Of a stretch of DNA of 64,000 bases, positions 23,858-34,148 are shown piece after piece (positions within the stretch are counted from its first letter, which is position 1; every line of letters begins with the position of its first letter). Source of the DNA: Adiantum capillus-veneris (lineage: Eukaryota > Streptophyta > Polypodiopsida > Polypodiales > Pteridaceae); assembly GCA_014529385.2 (NCBI GenBank), contig CM043955.1, positions 143,167,640 through 143,231,639 of the forward strand, written 5' to 3'. The position numbers were made by a program, and so were the translations under genes. Below the pieces are notes generated by a model that saw only the letters and a program-made list of their open reading frames with translations, ran no database searches and had not been told where the DNA came from.

Positions 23858-26630
23858 TGTGAGGTCCCCACCCCACCGTATCAAACAGCGGATTTGATGG
23901 TGAACCTGGTGGCTACTAGATCTATAGCGGAAGCAAACAAAGTGGTTCAGGGTTCAACTAGTGGACGATCTCTCATCACAAAGTGAGTCGAGTTCGAGCC
24001 TACTAGCAAGAGATCTAGCTCCACCTCGCAGGGGAAGCGTACTTATCCTATCTAGAGATCCTAAGACCCACCTTCCAAGAGGAGAGAAACCTCGAGTGCT
24101 TTTTTCCCCATGTTTCAGAGGCACGTACACTTGAGACTTCGTCGCTCCAAGGGCAATGAGTATTACTAGTATTGATTTTAAACACTATGGGGACAGAGAG
24201 TTCCCGACCAATCGGGACCACCCTTCTCATAGGCATTGGCAACCTGAGCCAAGCCCCCACTTTCCACCCCCACACTCACACTTCCTTGTGTGTCCTAATT
24301 ACTACCACAATGATTGTTCAACATAAACATTCCTTGATTAAATTCCGAATCACAATGTTCGTTAAGACAGCCCTTCAATCAGTATTGCAAAGCGGCACCA
24401 AGACAATATTCTAGTAAAAATTCTACTCAAACTTATTCATTAAAATTCCAATGTTGTGGAGGTACAACATGCCCCCTCCAGCGAGAGTTTACTCCTCCCG
24501 TTGTTGCCTAGCTGCCCATACAACTAGGTATGTCCACCGCATAGAAAGCACGACATGGACACTCCCACCGCATAGAAAGCAAGACGTGGGTTCCCACCGC
24601 ATAGAAAGCAAGTCGTGGGTATCCACCGCATAGAAAGCAAGTTGTGGATTCAAGAGCCCTTAACGAGGAACTCTGCCCCTGTGTGATCAGTAGGGGGATT
24701 AGGACTAATTCAACATTGGAAATAGAATGAACATGTCGAGCTAAATTTTTCCTAGCAGACATTCTTTCCTATTGCAAACAATATATCCATCAATCATTTC
24801 TTTTCTACCTTAGACTTAAATGTACAATGAATTCAAATGCCGAGATTTCCGTCGGATTTCTCCAACATGTTTGGGGATATGTTCTCTCCTAGCTAAACGT
24901 GTGCAATGTTAATTAAACAACTGAATAAAATTGTGACCTACCTCTTTCACTTCTTCGTCAATGGCTCGTGAGATGGCCGGTGCTTGTTCGTCCATGGGAG
25001 CTTTTCCCTTTCCATTTACATTGCTCGTTCCCGCCTCGCAGTTGTGGGCACCACCGAAGCGAGTTCTCTTAACCGGGGCCATTTTATACTCACTAATTTA
25101 CATGATAAACTTGAAGAAAAAGAGCTAAGGTCTGAGAGCATCATAACAAACCAAATTGCAGATTAGAATCATTAATGAATCCTCCTTATGCAAGAGATTA
25201 GATTTTTCCTTCGAGACCTAGCAATTTTATGGGTAATTCTTTACTTGCCCTATGGGAACTGGATCTAAAGTTAATCAGTTGGCTTAGATGATTAAGAAAT
25301 TCAGAATTTTACTAATTGATTTACAAGAGAGATGAAGTAAGCAAGTTCAGTCACTTTCCTAGTGCAATTTGAAGATGCAGAACTACCGCAAGCATGTGTG
25401 ATAGGAAATTCTATTCATGTTGGCCTAATGACGGTTTAATTTTAGCCTTAATCACATCTTAATGTGAGAGAAGATTGAGTCTAATTTAATTACAATACTA
25501 TTGAATGGTAAAAGAATGAATTTCATCAATTCTACATTATTACCGGCGGCTGACAATTTATTAACTATGCTGCCTAGAGGGGGAAATCTTTCCTAATCAA
25601 GTATTAATCATTGATTAAGAATGATGAATGGCTGCATAAATTAGCTAATTGAATGATGATTATGTAATGGAGTATAGCTATGTACACTTAGAGAGCAGCT
25701 ATTGGGAATTATAGCTAAGATTAAGCATAGTAGACGAGGAATTTGGAGAATAATGATGAGAATTAAGAAGAGCAAGAATTAAACCATGATTATCGTGATT
25801 AGGGCCTGAGAATCCTTTTGATTTTCTGATCCAATGAATCCTCAAGATGAGAATTTTGGCAGCACCTCCCTCCTTGCTTCTTCTTCAAAAACTGTGTGTG
25901 TACCGACAGCACCTCCCCAAGGTGTGTGTAGGTGTGTGTGTGTGTGTACTGGGTGTGTGTGTGAGCACACCTTTAAATAGGCCTCCTCAAGCTGAAAATC
26001 GACCCTACTTGCTATTTGCATCTGGGAGCTACTCTAGTTAAGCATGGCAAGTCCAGTCTCCTACCCACCAAGTTTCCACTTGGCTTGGTTAACTGGCTCT
26101 CACACTTAGTTGCAAGCTTGGAAACTCTCCCAAGACTCCCACAAGGACAAAAGGCACCCCCTAGCTGCTAAAGCTGACCCGGAGTGGCGTGGAGCCTGTT
26201 CCCACAGAGCCTCGGGCTCCGGTGCCTCCTCACTCAATTTTTGGAAAAATTGACTTTAGGCTAAAACGGGTCATACGAGTCGGAGTTTAATGTGGTAAAT
26301 TGTTATACTGAGCTCTAAATAAGGCGTACTGGCCCGAGTACCTGGCATATTTAGTAGCCCCCGGGGTCTGAAAATGCATTTTTTCAAATTCGGGGTACGG
26401 GTGCAGTTTTTCGAGACGGTCAAAACTGGACGGGTCGGGTGACCAAAAACTTACTATTTTTGGAAATTTTTTTACAAAAATTATTTTAATTCACATTTCG
26501 AAGCTTTAAAACATACTAAACATCATGGCACTGACAGAATTCGGAAAACTGCTAAAAATAGTAACTTTTTCCATTGTGTTTATTTCATGGTACAATGATG
26601 CTCTTTTTGATCGGGGTCAGAGACCTTACA
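23858..26630 (-). repeat. 3' LTR of element B (2,773 bp)
   Basis: Begins TGTGAGGTCCCC on the plus strand and ends ...GAGACCTTACA next to the polypurine tract. About 96% identical by eye to 36497-39754 over the sections compared, except for a 0.46-0.49-kb block present only in the other copy. On the minus strand a CTATTTAAAGG TATA-like box lies near 25,972-25,982, beside GT runs. No coding content. Confidence 0.9.
24534..24650. repeat. Four-copy 29-31-bp minisatellite in LTR B (left)
   Basis: CCACCGCATAGAAAGCA starts at 24534, 24565, 24594 and 24623, each followed by a variable G(A/T)CGTGG-type tail. Confidence 0.93.
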
Positions 26631-26640
26631 ACCTCCCCAA
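26631..26640 (-). other. Polypurine tract of element B
   Basis: Minus strand TTGGGGAGGT immediately before the LTR start TGTAAGG. Confidence 0.75.
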
Positions 26641-26661
26641 CGTGAAAAATTTGAGATGTCC

Positions 26662-29406
26662 TCATCTCAAGAATGTGTTTGGGTAATCCTTTATGAGCGT
26701 TGGTTCGTCCTCCCAAGTTGCATCTTCTTCAGGGTAATCCTTCCACTTTACTAGATGCTCCGTGATAGTTCTGTTGCGTAACTTCCTTTCCCTTGTTTCA
26801 AGTACATAGTCAGGTTGGAGCTCGAGAACTCCTTGTGCTGGCATGACTATCTGATCTGAGTCCAAGAATTGACCAGGATTAGGGATATAGGGTTTGAGTA
26901 AGTTGACGTGGAATACATCATGAACCTTCAAGTTTGCAGGTAACTTTAGCTTGTAGGCCTGATCACTCACAACCTTAACGATCTCGAATGGTCCACAATA
27001 CCTTGGGCTTAGCTTCTTATATCTGCCTAGTGATAAGTTTCTTTTCTTTGGTCGGACTCGCAGAAAAACCTTATCCCCTTCTTTGAAAGTTCTTTCCGAA
27101 CGGTTCTTATCTGCATAGTGCTTCTGTCTATCCTGAGCTGCCTGAATGTCTTGGCGAATAGCTCTAGTCTGAGCTTCCATATCTTCTAACATCTTCCTAG
27201 AGGCTTCTACCCTGATGGTTGGATCTGAGAAGTTCAGTAACAGTCCTGTCCATAAAGAGCTTTGAAGGGTGACATTCCAATGCTTCTGTGTTCGGAAGAA
27301 TTATAAGCATACTCCACCAAAGGTAGATATTGAAACCGCTTGTTTGGTTCTTGTGAACAATAGGCTTTGAGAATGTCCTCGATGACTTGATTAACTCTTT
27401 CAGTTTGCCCATCTGTTTGCGGATGGTACGTTGTACTGAAGGCTAATTGTGACCCAATAGATTGGAAAAGAGAAGTCCAAAATTTTGACGTAAACTTGGC
27501 GTCTCTATCATTGACGATGCGCTTGGGTAGACCATGTAGCCTAAAAATCTCCTTGATGAATACCCGACTAACATCTGAAGCAGTAAAGGTTGTCTTTACA
27601 GGTATTAGATGAGCCACTTTTGTGAGCATATCAACAACCACGAAAACAGAATCATAACCTTCTGTAGAGGGTAATCCTATAACAAAATCCATAGTGATGC
27701 ATTCCCATTTCATCTAGGGTATGTCAAGAGGTTGAAGTTGCCCTGGTAACTTGATCCTTTCAGCTTTTATCCACCGCTGACAAGAAAGACATTGCCTCAC
27801 ATAGCGAAGTATGTCTCCTTTCATTTCAGACCAAAAATAACTCCTCCTGACAGCATGAAGAGTTTTAGCATAGCCTGGATGTCCAGATGTAGGGCTATCG
27901 TGTGCTTCATACAGAATAGCCTTCTTTAGAGCTGGGTCTCTGGGTACACAGAGTCTATGTCTGTAGTAAAGACATCCTCCTATAAGAGAGTAATCTTTAG
28001 CTTCAGGCATCTTATTCTGCTGAACTAATGATACTATACGTTGGTACTCTGGATCTACCAAGGATGCTTCTTTGATTCTATCCCAGATAGGGTTATTTGG
28101 AATAGAGATAGCTCCGAGAAAAGATTTTCGGCTAAGTCCATCTGCAACTGCATTCTCTTTTCCTGGTCTATACTTTATGTCAAGGTCATATTCTTGTAAA
28201 AGCTCTATCCATCGCCGTTGTTGTCGCATGTTGAGAATAGGTTGAGTAAAAATCCATTTTAAGCTCTTATGGTCTGTGACCAGCTGAAACTTGCGTCCAA
28301 GAAGATAATGTCTCCATAACTTAAGCGCATGTATAACCGCTAAAAGTTCCAGATCATGAGTAGGATAATTCTTCTTGTGATCCCTCAGCTTTCGCGAAGT
28401 ATACGCCACTGGTCTTCCTTCTTGAGTAAGAACTCCACCTAGAGCAAATTTGCTCGCATCGGTTGCTACTTCAAATTCTTTACTGAAGTCTGAAAGCTTT
28501 AAAATAGGAACTGAGACCAAGAATTCTTTTAGCTTAGCGAAGCTAGACTCGTGCTCGGTCTTCCATTCGATCCTCATTCCTTTTTTCAGGAGTTCCGTCA
28601 AAGGTGCAACAATACGTGCATAATCCTTGACAAAAATCCTGTACCATCCCGTTATTCCAAGAAATCCTCTTACTTCGCTGGCGGTGGATGGTTGAGGCCA
28701 ATCAACGATATCCTTGACTTTGTCTGGGTCCACTGAAATCCCTTCAGTCGATATGACAAATCCAAGATAATTGACCTTTGGTGAGCAAAAAGTGCACTTG
28801 CTCTCTTTAGCGTAAAGTTGGTGTTCCCGAAGAAGATCAAGTACTTTGCGAACATGTTCTTCGTGATCTGCCTTGTTCTTAGAATAGATCAGAATGTCAT
28901 CAAAGAAAACCAAGACAAAATCATCCAGGTAAGGTCTGAAAATATCCTGCATCAGTCGATGGAATCTTGCAGGAGCATTTGTTAGACCAAAAGACATTAC
29001 TGTGAATTCGTAGTGTCCATACCTAGTGTTGAAAGCCGTCTTTGGGATATCTGATTCTCTGATCCTGATTTGGTAATATCCTGACCTTAGATTTGTAAAC
29101 ATTTTGGCGCCGTGGAGTTTGTCCAAGAGTTTGTCAATCCTTGGAATTGGATACTTGTTCTTGACAATTACCTGGTTCAGTCCACGATAATCTATGCATA
29201 ACCTTAAGGTTCCATCCTTCTTCTCTTGAAAAAGAACTGGAGCACCCCAAGGAGAAATACTGGGTCAAATGAATCCTTGCTCAATGAGTTGCCTAAGTTG
29301 TTCCTTGAGTTCGATGGCCTCTGGAAGTGACACTTTATAAGGTCTTTTTGAGATAGGTTCACATCCAGGGATAGTCTCAATCTCATGATCTACCTCTCTA
29401 TGTGGC
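26662..29406 (-). pseudogene. Element B pol: RT, RNase H, integrase, chromodomain
   Basis: Reading from 29406 leftward: an RT entry ([17 protein letters not shown]) containing an in-frame TGA at 29265-29267, then [12 protein letters not shown] and FFDDILIYS (about 28,900). RNase H follows ([33 protein letters not shown]) and the integrase H2C2 module ([15 protein letters not shown], about 27,900-27,780). An in-frame TAG at 27714-27716 precedes the integrase core (TMDFVIGLPS, NDRDAKFTS, TYHPQTDGQTE). A shift near 27,233 leads to the C-terminal domain (GPFEIVKVV, FHVNLLKPY) and a chromodomain (PDYVLETRERKLRN, HLVKWKDYPEEDATWE, about 26,830-26,690). This chromodomain places B among the chromoviruses, which it may use to target chromatin. 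The RT start is cut from protease by element C. Confidence 0.92.
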
Positions 29407-29708
29407 TGTTAGGCACACATTGCCATAACAAACAACCAATGCAGTTAACATACAGTACATATCAAACAGGAAGCAGGAAACTGCATACTTCAAACACCAT
29501 ACAATGCAGTAGAGAGCCAACTGCATCAACAGGCATAGACATAACTGCTTCTCGTCCTGAGAATTCACGAGACACACAACTAACTTCCCCAAAAATATAA
29601 AATACCCATGTTCACTTATCCCTAAGGTTCAAAGATAAAGGTTTTAGTTACAGTTCAAAAAGTAATAGCCTGACTGCCCTGAAAGCCCTGATAAATCAGG
29701 CACTAACA
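29407..29708 (-). repeat. 3' LTR of element C
   Basis: TGTTAGGCACAC...GCACTAACA on the plus strand. Contains the inverted repeat CCTGATAAATCAGG at 29687-29700, at the U3 start on the minus strand. Four substitutions from 33847-34148 (three transitions, one transversion). Confidence 0.97.
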
Positions 29709-30105
29709 CCTGGCACACCTGGTGGGCAATGTTTCTCAAACATTGTGAGAACCCACAATATCCCTTGATCAAAAATTCATCCACCAGCTGATCCTTGAAT
29801 TCAGTTTGTTGTGAAACTGCTGTTGTAGTTGGAGTTTCCTTGTCAAATTCTTCAACCTCTGCATCCACCTGAACTGTAACTGCCTCCTTAGTACTTTCAG
29901 TCTCCTGACAGAGTTTCTCATCCACAATCATTTGCACTGGATCATCTAAGTTGTGAATTCCTCCTGCAGCTTCTGTGTCCTCCTCTGCAACATCTTTAGC
30001 TTGTCCTGCAACTGTACTTGTCCCTGCTGCTTCAGTCATATGCTCCTGAACTCCTGCTAGCACATCAGTTCCTGCAAACACTTCAGATTTTTTTTTTTTT
30101 AACAA
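29644..30105 (-). CDS. Element C ORF3 (about 150 codons), in shifted frame after A13
   Basis: An acidic, Ala/Thr/Glu-rich frame (VLAGVQEHMTEAAGT..., FKDQLVDEFLIKGY) that runs into the 3' LTR. It has no ATG at its head and opens at a TTG just before a run of 13 A on the coding strand, where the upstream frame ends after FVKKKKI. It would be made only by slippage on the A run, or it is simply a frameshifted tail of the upstream ORF. No family recognised. Confidence 0.5.
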   Translation of the reverse strand: MLKKKKSEVFAGTDVLAGVQEHMTEAAGTSTVAGQAKDVAEEDTEAAGGIHNLDDPVQMIVDEKLCQETESTKEAVTVQVDAEVEEFDKETPTTTAVSQQTEFKDQLVDEFLIKGYCGFSQCLRNIAHQVCQVLVPDLSGLSGQSGYYFLNCN

Positions 30106-30853
30106 ACACCTGCTGAGATTGTTGGCCTTCTAGTTGCTGCAGCTGCATCTTCAGGTCCTCAAACTGCTCTTTTAGGTCAGTATACTGCTGCTTCAGTTCA
30201 GTATTCTGCTTCTCCATAAACAAGTTTTCCTCCTTCATCTCCTCCTCTACAAACATCTGATATGGTTTACTCACCACATCATACACCACTACTTTCATTT
30301 TCTCCCAAACTCTCTTCATGTAGTCCATCATTTCAGTCTTCATTTTCTCCCCATACCTTCTACAAAGTAGAAAAATCTCCTCTTCTTTAAGTGACTTCAG
30401 GTCTTTAGGCCCATTTTCATATTCAAATACATATCCAAATTCAGTAGTAGCAGGTTTAGGTTTAGGTTCAGGGTCAGGTTCAGGTTCAGGTTCAGGGTCA
30501 GTTTTCCCTTCAAGAAGAATGAAGAAAGATTCAAGGTAGGATGTAAACTTTGCAACCGTTAGACACTGTCTCTTGAACACATCCAATATCTGTGCATGTA
30601 GATGCAACACTTGAAGACTTGATTTAAACTCCGCATGCCAAATCAATTGATTTTCTTGAAAATCTTGATTCAAGAAAAACCAAAGTTGATCTGCTTCTTC
30701 ATCAAACTGATTTGATTCAAGGCTTGAAAATAACAGATTTAACTCTCCTTTACGCATAAAAAACACCACCAAGATGGCTTGCTCACATTTCTCCTTGAAA
30801 ATAGAAAGAGATCCACTATGTAGCTGCAAAACTGTCCAATCAGTGATATCTCC
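30083..30853 (-). CDS. Element C ORF2 (about 256 codons), in frame after the TAG of ORF1
   Basis: Directly continues the ORF1 frame after TAG (30854-30856) and has no ATG near its start; the first Met is about 35 residues in. It contains an Asp/Glu-Pro then Lys-Pro dipeptide run (about residue 120) and a C-terminal coiled coil with heptad-like KQQYTDLKEQFEDLKMQLQQLE (split here: KQQYTDLKEQF, EDLKMQLQQLE). Either the TAG is read through or ORF1 and ORF2 were once one gene. Function unknown. Confidence 0.55.
   Translation of the reverse strand, partial: GDITDWTVLQLHSGSLSIFKEKCEQAILVVFFMRKGELNLLFSSLESNQFDEEADQLWFFLNQDFQENQLIWHAEFKSSLQVLHLHAQILDVFKRQCLTVAKFTSYLESFFILLEGKTDPEPEPEPDPEPKPKPATTEFGYVFEYENGPKDLKSLKEEEIFLLCRRYGEKMKTEMMDYMKRVWEKMKVVVYDVVSKPYQMFVEEEMKEENLFMEKQNTELKQQYTDLKEQFEDLKMQLQQLEGQQSQQVFVKKKKI
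30088..30100 (-). other. A13 homopolymer at the ORF2/ORF3 frame switch of element C
   Basis: Thirteen consecutive T on the plus strand (A13 on the coding strand). ORF2 ends just after it and ORF3 is open across it in another frame. Confidence 0.7.
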
Positions 30854-33022
30854 CTAAAACTGAAAACTTTTGACTTCTGCTCCTTGAAAAACTTCCCTTA
30901 TTTTATCAAGCATGAAGATATAAAACCAATGAGATATAAGAATATCAACATCATCTCCTTCATCAACAACATCACATAGAAATGTAGAACCATCTTCAAG
31001 AAAATCCACTTCACCATCATTAGGAACTTGCAAAATACTTGCATAATCATCAGTCAAAACCATCTCCTCAGCATCAACAAAACCATTGACATCAGAAATT
31101 TGGTATAAATCATCAAGAACATCATCAAGAAAGTGAACTTCCTTGAAAACAGATGAACTTCCAATATCCTTGACTGAATTTGTAAAAGAATCAACATCAT
31201 ACAGATCATTGATAACAACATCATCATTCAAGAAACCTTCTGTAACATCAAGATTTGAAGAAAACTCCACATTCTTGATTTGAGTAAGTTGAAGCTTCAA
31301 GTCCTCAATTTGATTATCCTTGTTCAAAACAACTTGCTTAAGAGCATCATGAACTTCATAACAGTAAGAAATATGCAAGTCAACTTCAGTTTGAACCTGA
31401 GAAATCTCCGCCATCAATGATGTCTTCTCTTCTTGAAGTTGATTGATTTTGGAAAGCGCTTCATTTGCCGCAACCATACTTGAATGCCTCTCATTCTCTA
31501 GCTCGAATGAGAGATTATTGATCATCTTCACTTGAGAAAGAAAAAGACTTTGAAATTCTGCAAGTTCAGGTACATAACTTCTTTGCAAATCAAGAATCTG
31601 CGGATCAGGGACCTGAATTCTGAAACTTTGCAAATCAAGAACTTTTGGTATCAAAACTGGTAATTCAGGGATCTGAAATGGAAGATCCTTGTCTTCACAA
31701 CCTGAATAATTCATATCCGCTTTCGGAAATTGGCTTTCACTCTTCAAAACTCCAAAAAACTCTTCTCCATCAACACAAACACCTTTCAAATTGTCAGTTG
31801 TTGAATACTCCTCATCAAGATTCATCAAAAACTGATTCATCACATCATCCTCATCAGTAGCACACATTATGTCTTTATGTATCTTCGGATCTTCCACTGC
31901 ATTACACTGAAATCTGATGTCTCCCTGAATTTCAACATCTTCAAGATTGATGTCAAATGTTGGTATATGGGTTTGTATGGGATATTGGTGGCTTCTCTCG
32001 CTCACTCCCACTTGTATTCCCTTCTTCTCAACCAATAATTCTTCTTTTGGGCAACTGTCCTTCTCTTCTTGCAAAGAGGTGAGTCTCTTCGATGTGAGGT
32101 TTGGGGATAGCTGGCAATCCTCTTGGCTCCTTTGGCTTATGAGTTGCTCCTGGCTTCCTCCTTCTTCCTTCATCATCTTTTGGACTTTATCTCCCTTGCA
32201 TTGAACAAACTCTCCTTCCTGAATCCACTTCTTCTCTTCAATAATCTGAGTATCTACAACTTTGATCCCATATTCAAGAACATCAAAATCAGGTTGAAAA
32301 ACTTCAGGTACTGAAAATTCAAATTCAGGCTTTGAAACTTCAGTTTTTGAAACTACAGGTCCCTGAAAAACTGTTGGTACATCAACATTGTGCAAACCCT
32401 TGAGTTTATTTGGAGTGTGGTTTTGGGATACTAAGTGCTCCTTTTGGCTTCTTTGGCTCTCAGGATGCTCCTTTTCTTCTGCCCTTTCCAACATCACCTT
32501 CTTGACTTCTTCAGGTTGGCTTTGTGCTTGAGCTTCTTTCATTGATTTGAGACTTGCAACAAGTGCATTTGGAGAAGTTAAACATGATTGTACCTGATTG
32601 TTCCCAACCAAGGGGAACATTGGTGTTGTAACTCCCCAGTCATCATCACTTTCGTCTTCCTCCTGAAACTGATCTTCATACTTCTCTGTCAAGCCTTCAA
32701 TTGCTTCTTGTAACACCTGTATCCTACGCATACTAGAGCACGACTTTCTTCTTTTTCCTTCACGACCTTCATGCCAGTCTTCTGCCTTGTCAAGAAGATT
32801 AGAAAAATCATCCAAATCCTCTTGTGCATCACATAGTTCCTCATGATCTGATGCATCTTGAAAAGATCTGACAATTCGATACAACTTCTTGCACAGTTTA
32901 TGCATACAGTATTTGACACATACATTTTCCTTTTGACATGGCTTGCACACGTAAGGACATTGCTTTGCACAGTGCCCATCTTTTTGACAAATAGCACACT
33001 TTTTCTTCTTCTTCTTTGCCAT
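30854..33022 (-). CDS. Element C ORF1: 722-codon zinc-knuckle/coiled-coil protein
   Basis: An intact ATG-initiated ORF (33022). It starts with a poly-Lys run, then a CX2CX4HX4C knuckle (CAICQKDGHCAKQC, residues 9-22) and a second Cys cluster (CKPC...CVKYC, about 27-40). The middle is acidic and low complexity, with Pro-x-hydrophobic repeats (VPEVFQPDFD, IPELPVLIPKVLDLQ, VPDPQILDLQ). A coiled coil covers about residues 505-605. The tail is Asp/Val-rich. It has no protease triplet, RT or integrase motif. A nucleic-acid-binding, gag-like role is an inference from the knuckle. Intact length despite relaxed surroundings suggests recent activity. Confidence 0.75.
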   Translation of the reverse strand: MAKKKKKKCAICQKDGHCAKQCPYVCKPCQKENVCVKYCMHKLCKKLYRIVRSFQDASDHEELCDAQEDLDDFSNLLDKAEDWHEGREGKRRKSCSSMRRIQVLQEAIEGLTEKYEDQFQEEDESDDDWGVTTPMFPLVGNNQVQSCLTSPNALVASLKSMKEAQAQSQPEEVKKVMLERAEEKEHPESQRSQKEHLVSQNHTPNKLKGLHNVDVPTVFQGPVVSKTEVSKPEFEFSVPEVFQPDFDVLEYGIKVVDTQIIEEKKWIQEGEFVQCKGDKVQKMMKEEGGSQEQLISQRSQEDCQLSPNLTSKRLTSLQEEKDSCPKEELLVEKKGIQVGVSERSHQYPIQTHIPTFDINLEDVEIQGDIRFQCNAVEDPKIHKDIMCATDEDDVMNQFLMNLDEEYSTTDNLKGVCVDGEEFFGVLKSESQFPKADMNYSGCEDKDLPFQIPELPVLIPKVLDLQSFRIQVPDPQILDLQRSYVPELAEFQSLFLSQVKMINNLSFELENERHSSMVAANEALSKINQLQEEKTSLMAEISQVQTEVDLHISYCYEVHDALKQVVLNKDNQIEDLKLQLTQIKNVEFSSNLDVTEGFLNDDVVINDLYDVDSFTNSVKDIGSSSVFKEVHFLDDVLDDLYQISDVNGFVDAEEMVLTDDYASILQVPNDGEVDFLEDGSTFLCDVVDEGDDVDILISHWFYIFMLDKIREVFQGAEVKSFQF

Positions 33023-33032
33023 TAATCACCCA

Positions 33033-33521
33033 TCAAAAGAATAGAGAGCATTTGTACCTCTTTAAACCCTGAAACTGCTTAAACTGCATTGCAAATTGAA
33101 ATACCTGAAACTGTAGTCTGTAAACTGAAAGACTGAAGTGCATTCTGCAAACTGAAAAATTGAAACTGCATTCTGCAACAAACTGCACATAATTTGCACA
33201 GAAACTGTACAGAGACTTCAAAATTGTTTGGGCTAACAATACATTGACCAATGGTCCCAAAAGTGGGTCTGATGTGGGATGAGTTGTTTGTTGGCCTTCT
33301 TGGTTTGCAGGTAGGGTTTCCTGCAGCTTGTTTTCAGGTTCATGCAGTTCAGTCCCCTCCCCAACAATTTCTGCCCCTGCAGCAAGTTCCCTTACTGGTT
33401 CTTCTTGGTCATCATTACCCGACTCTTCTCCTTGTCTTCCTCTTGTAGAGAACTCCCTTCTTAATATAAGCCTTGTTCCATAATGTTGTGGTACATTGGA
33501 CCCCTGCCCTGATTCACTCAT
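33033..33521 (-). CDS. Element C ORF0 (162 codons), function unknown
   Basis: ATG at 33521, first ORF after the primer site, ending 10 bp before ORF1 and in a different frame. The N-terminal 90 residues are hydrophilic (RLILRREFSTRGRQGEE, PVRELAAGAE). The C-terminal part translates short CTGCAAACTGAA-like repeats and may not be real protein. Could be an exon upstream of ORF1; no family recognised. Confidence 0.4.
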   Translation of the reverse strand: MSESGQGSNVPQHYGTRLILRREFSTRGRQGEESGNDDQEEPVRELAAGAEIVGEGTELHEPENKLQETLPANQEGQQTTHPTSDPLLGPLVNVLLAQTILKSLYSFCANYVQFVAECSFNFSVCRMHFSLSVYRLQFQVFQFAMQFKQFQGLKRYKCSLFF

Positions 33522-33826
33522 GCATTGCTGCTTCTCCCTTGTCTAGAATACTGTACTAGCATTCTTTGATTATTCACATTGTATTTTGAAGGTAAATTAC
33601 AGGCTCCAAAGGGTAACAGTTTTGTAACTACCTTTTCGAAAATGAGAATTCTGACTTCGCTGGGCAGTTGTGGGTAGAATTATTTCAAGAATTGTGATGC
33701 ATACTCCTCAGACTCTTCCCGCGGTGTTTTCTAGTTCGCAAAATCCCGCAGATGGTCACTATCAGGGAACAAGTCGCCGCTGTGATTCATTCCTTAGCAC
33801 CCATATGGTTTTAGGCGAAATTCGAA

Positions 33827-33844
33827 CCAATTGCAGGATCGCCA
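33827..33844 (-). other. Putative primer binding site of element C
   Basis: Minus strand reads TGGCGATCCTGCAATTGG two bases inside the 5' LTR end. Position and TGG start fit; tRNA not assigned. Confidence 0.55.
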
Positions 33845-33846
33845 AA

Positions 33847-34148
33847 TGTTAGGCACACATTGCCATAAAAAACAACCAATGCAGTTAACATACAGTACAT
33901 ATCAAACAGGAAGCAGAAAACTGCATACTTCAAACACCATACAATGCAGTAGAGAGCCAACTGCATCAACAAGCATAGACATAACTGTTTCTCGTCCTGA
34001 GAATTCACGAGACACACAACTAACTTCCCCAAAAATATAAAATACCCATGTTCACTTATCCCTAAGGTTCAAAGATAAAGGTTTTAGTTACAGTTCAAAA
34101 AGTAATAGCCTGACTGCCCTGAAAGCCCTGATAAATCAGGCACTAACA
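33847..34148 (-). repeat. 5' LTR of element C
   Basis: 302 bp, partner of 29407-29708, followed on the plus strand by the GTGGC duplication. Confidence 0.97.

Larger units (their letters stand above)
29407..34148 (-). mobile_element. Element C: young non-autonomous LTR element with large novel ORFs
   Basis: 302-bp LTRs at both ends differ at only four positions and are flanked by an exact GTGGC duplication (29402-29406 and 34149-34153). Removing C rejoins element B's protease-RT linker in frame. The 4.1-kb interior has no protease, RT or integrase. It holds long minus-strand ORFs, one beginning with a zinc knuckle. Large LTR elements without pol are known as LARDs, but those usually lack long ORFs. 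C would have to be mobilised in trans. Confidence 0.93.

Noticed and set aside
33847-34148. ORF tail shared by element B protease and element C ORF3
   Set aside because: Both frames merely run into the identical LTR C sequence; the shared ending is not a protein domain.
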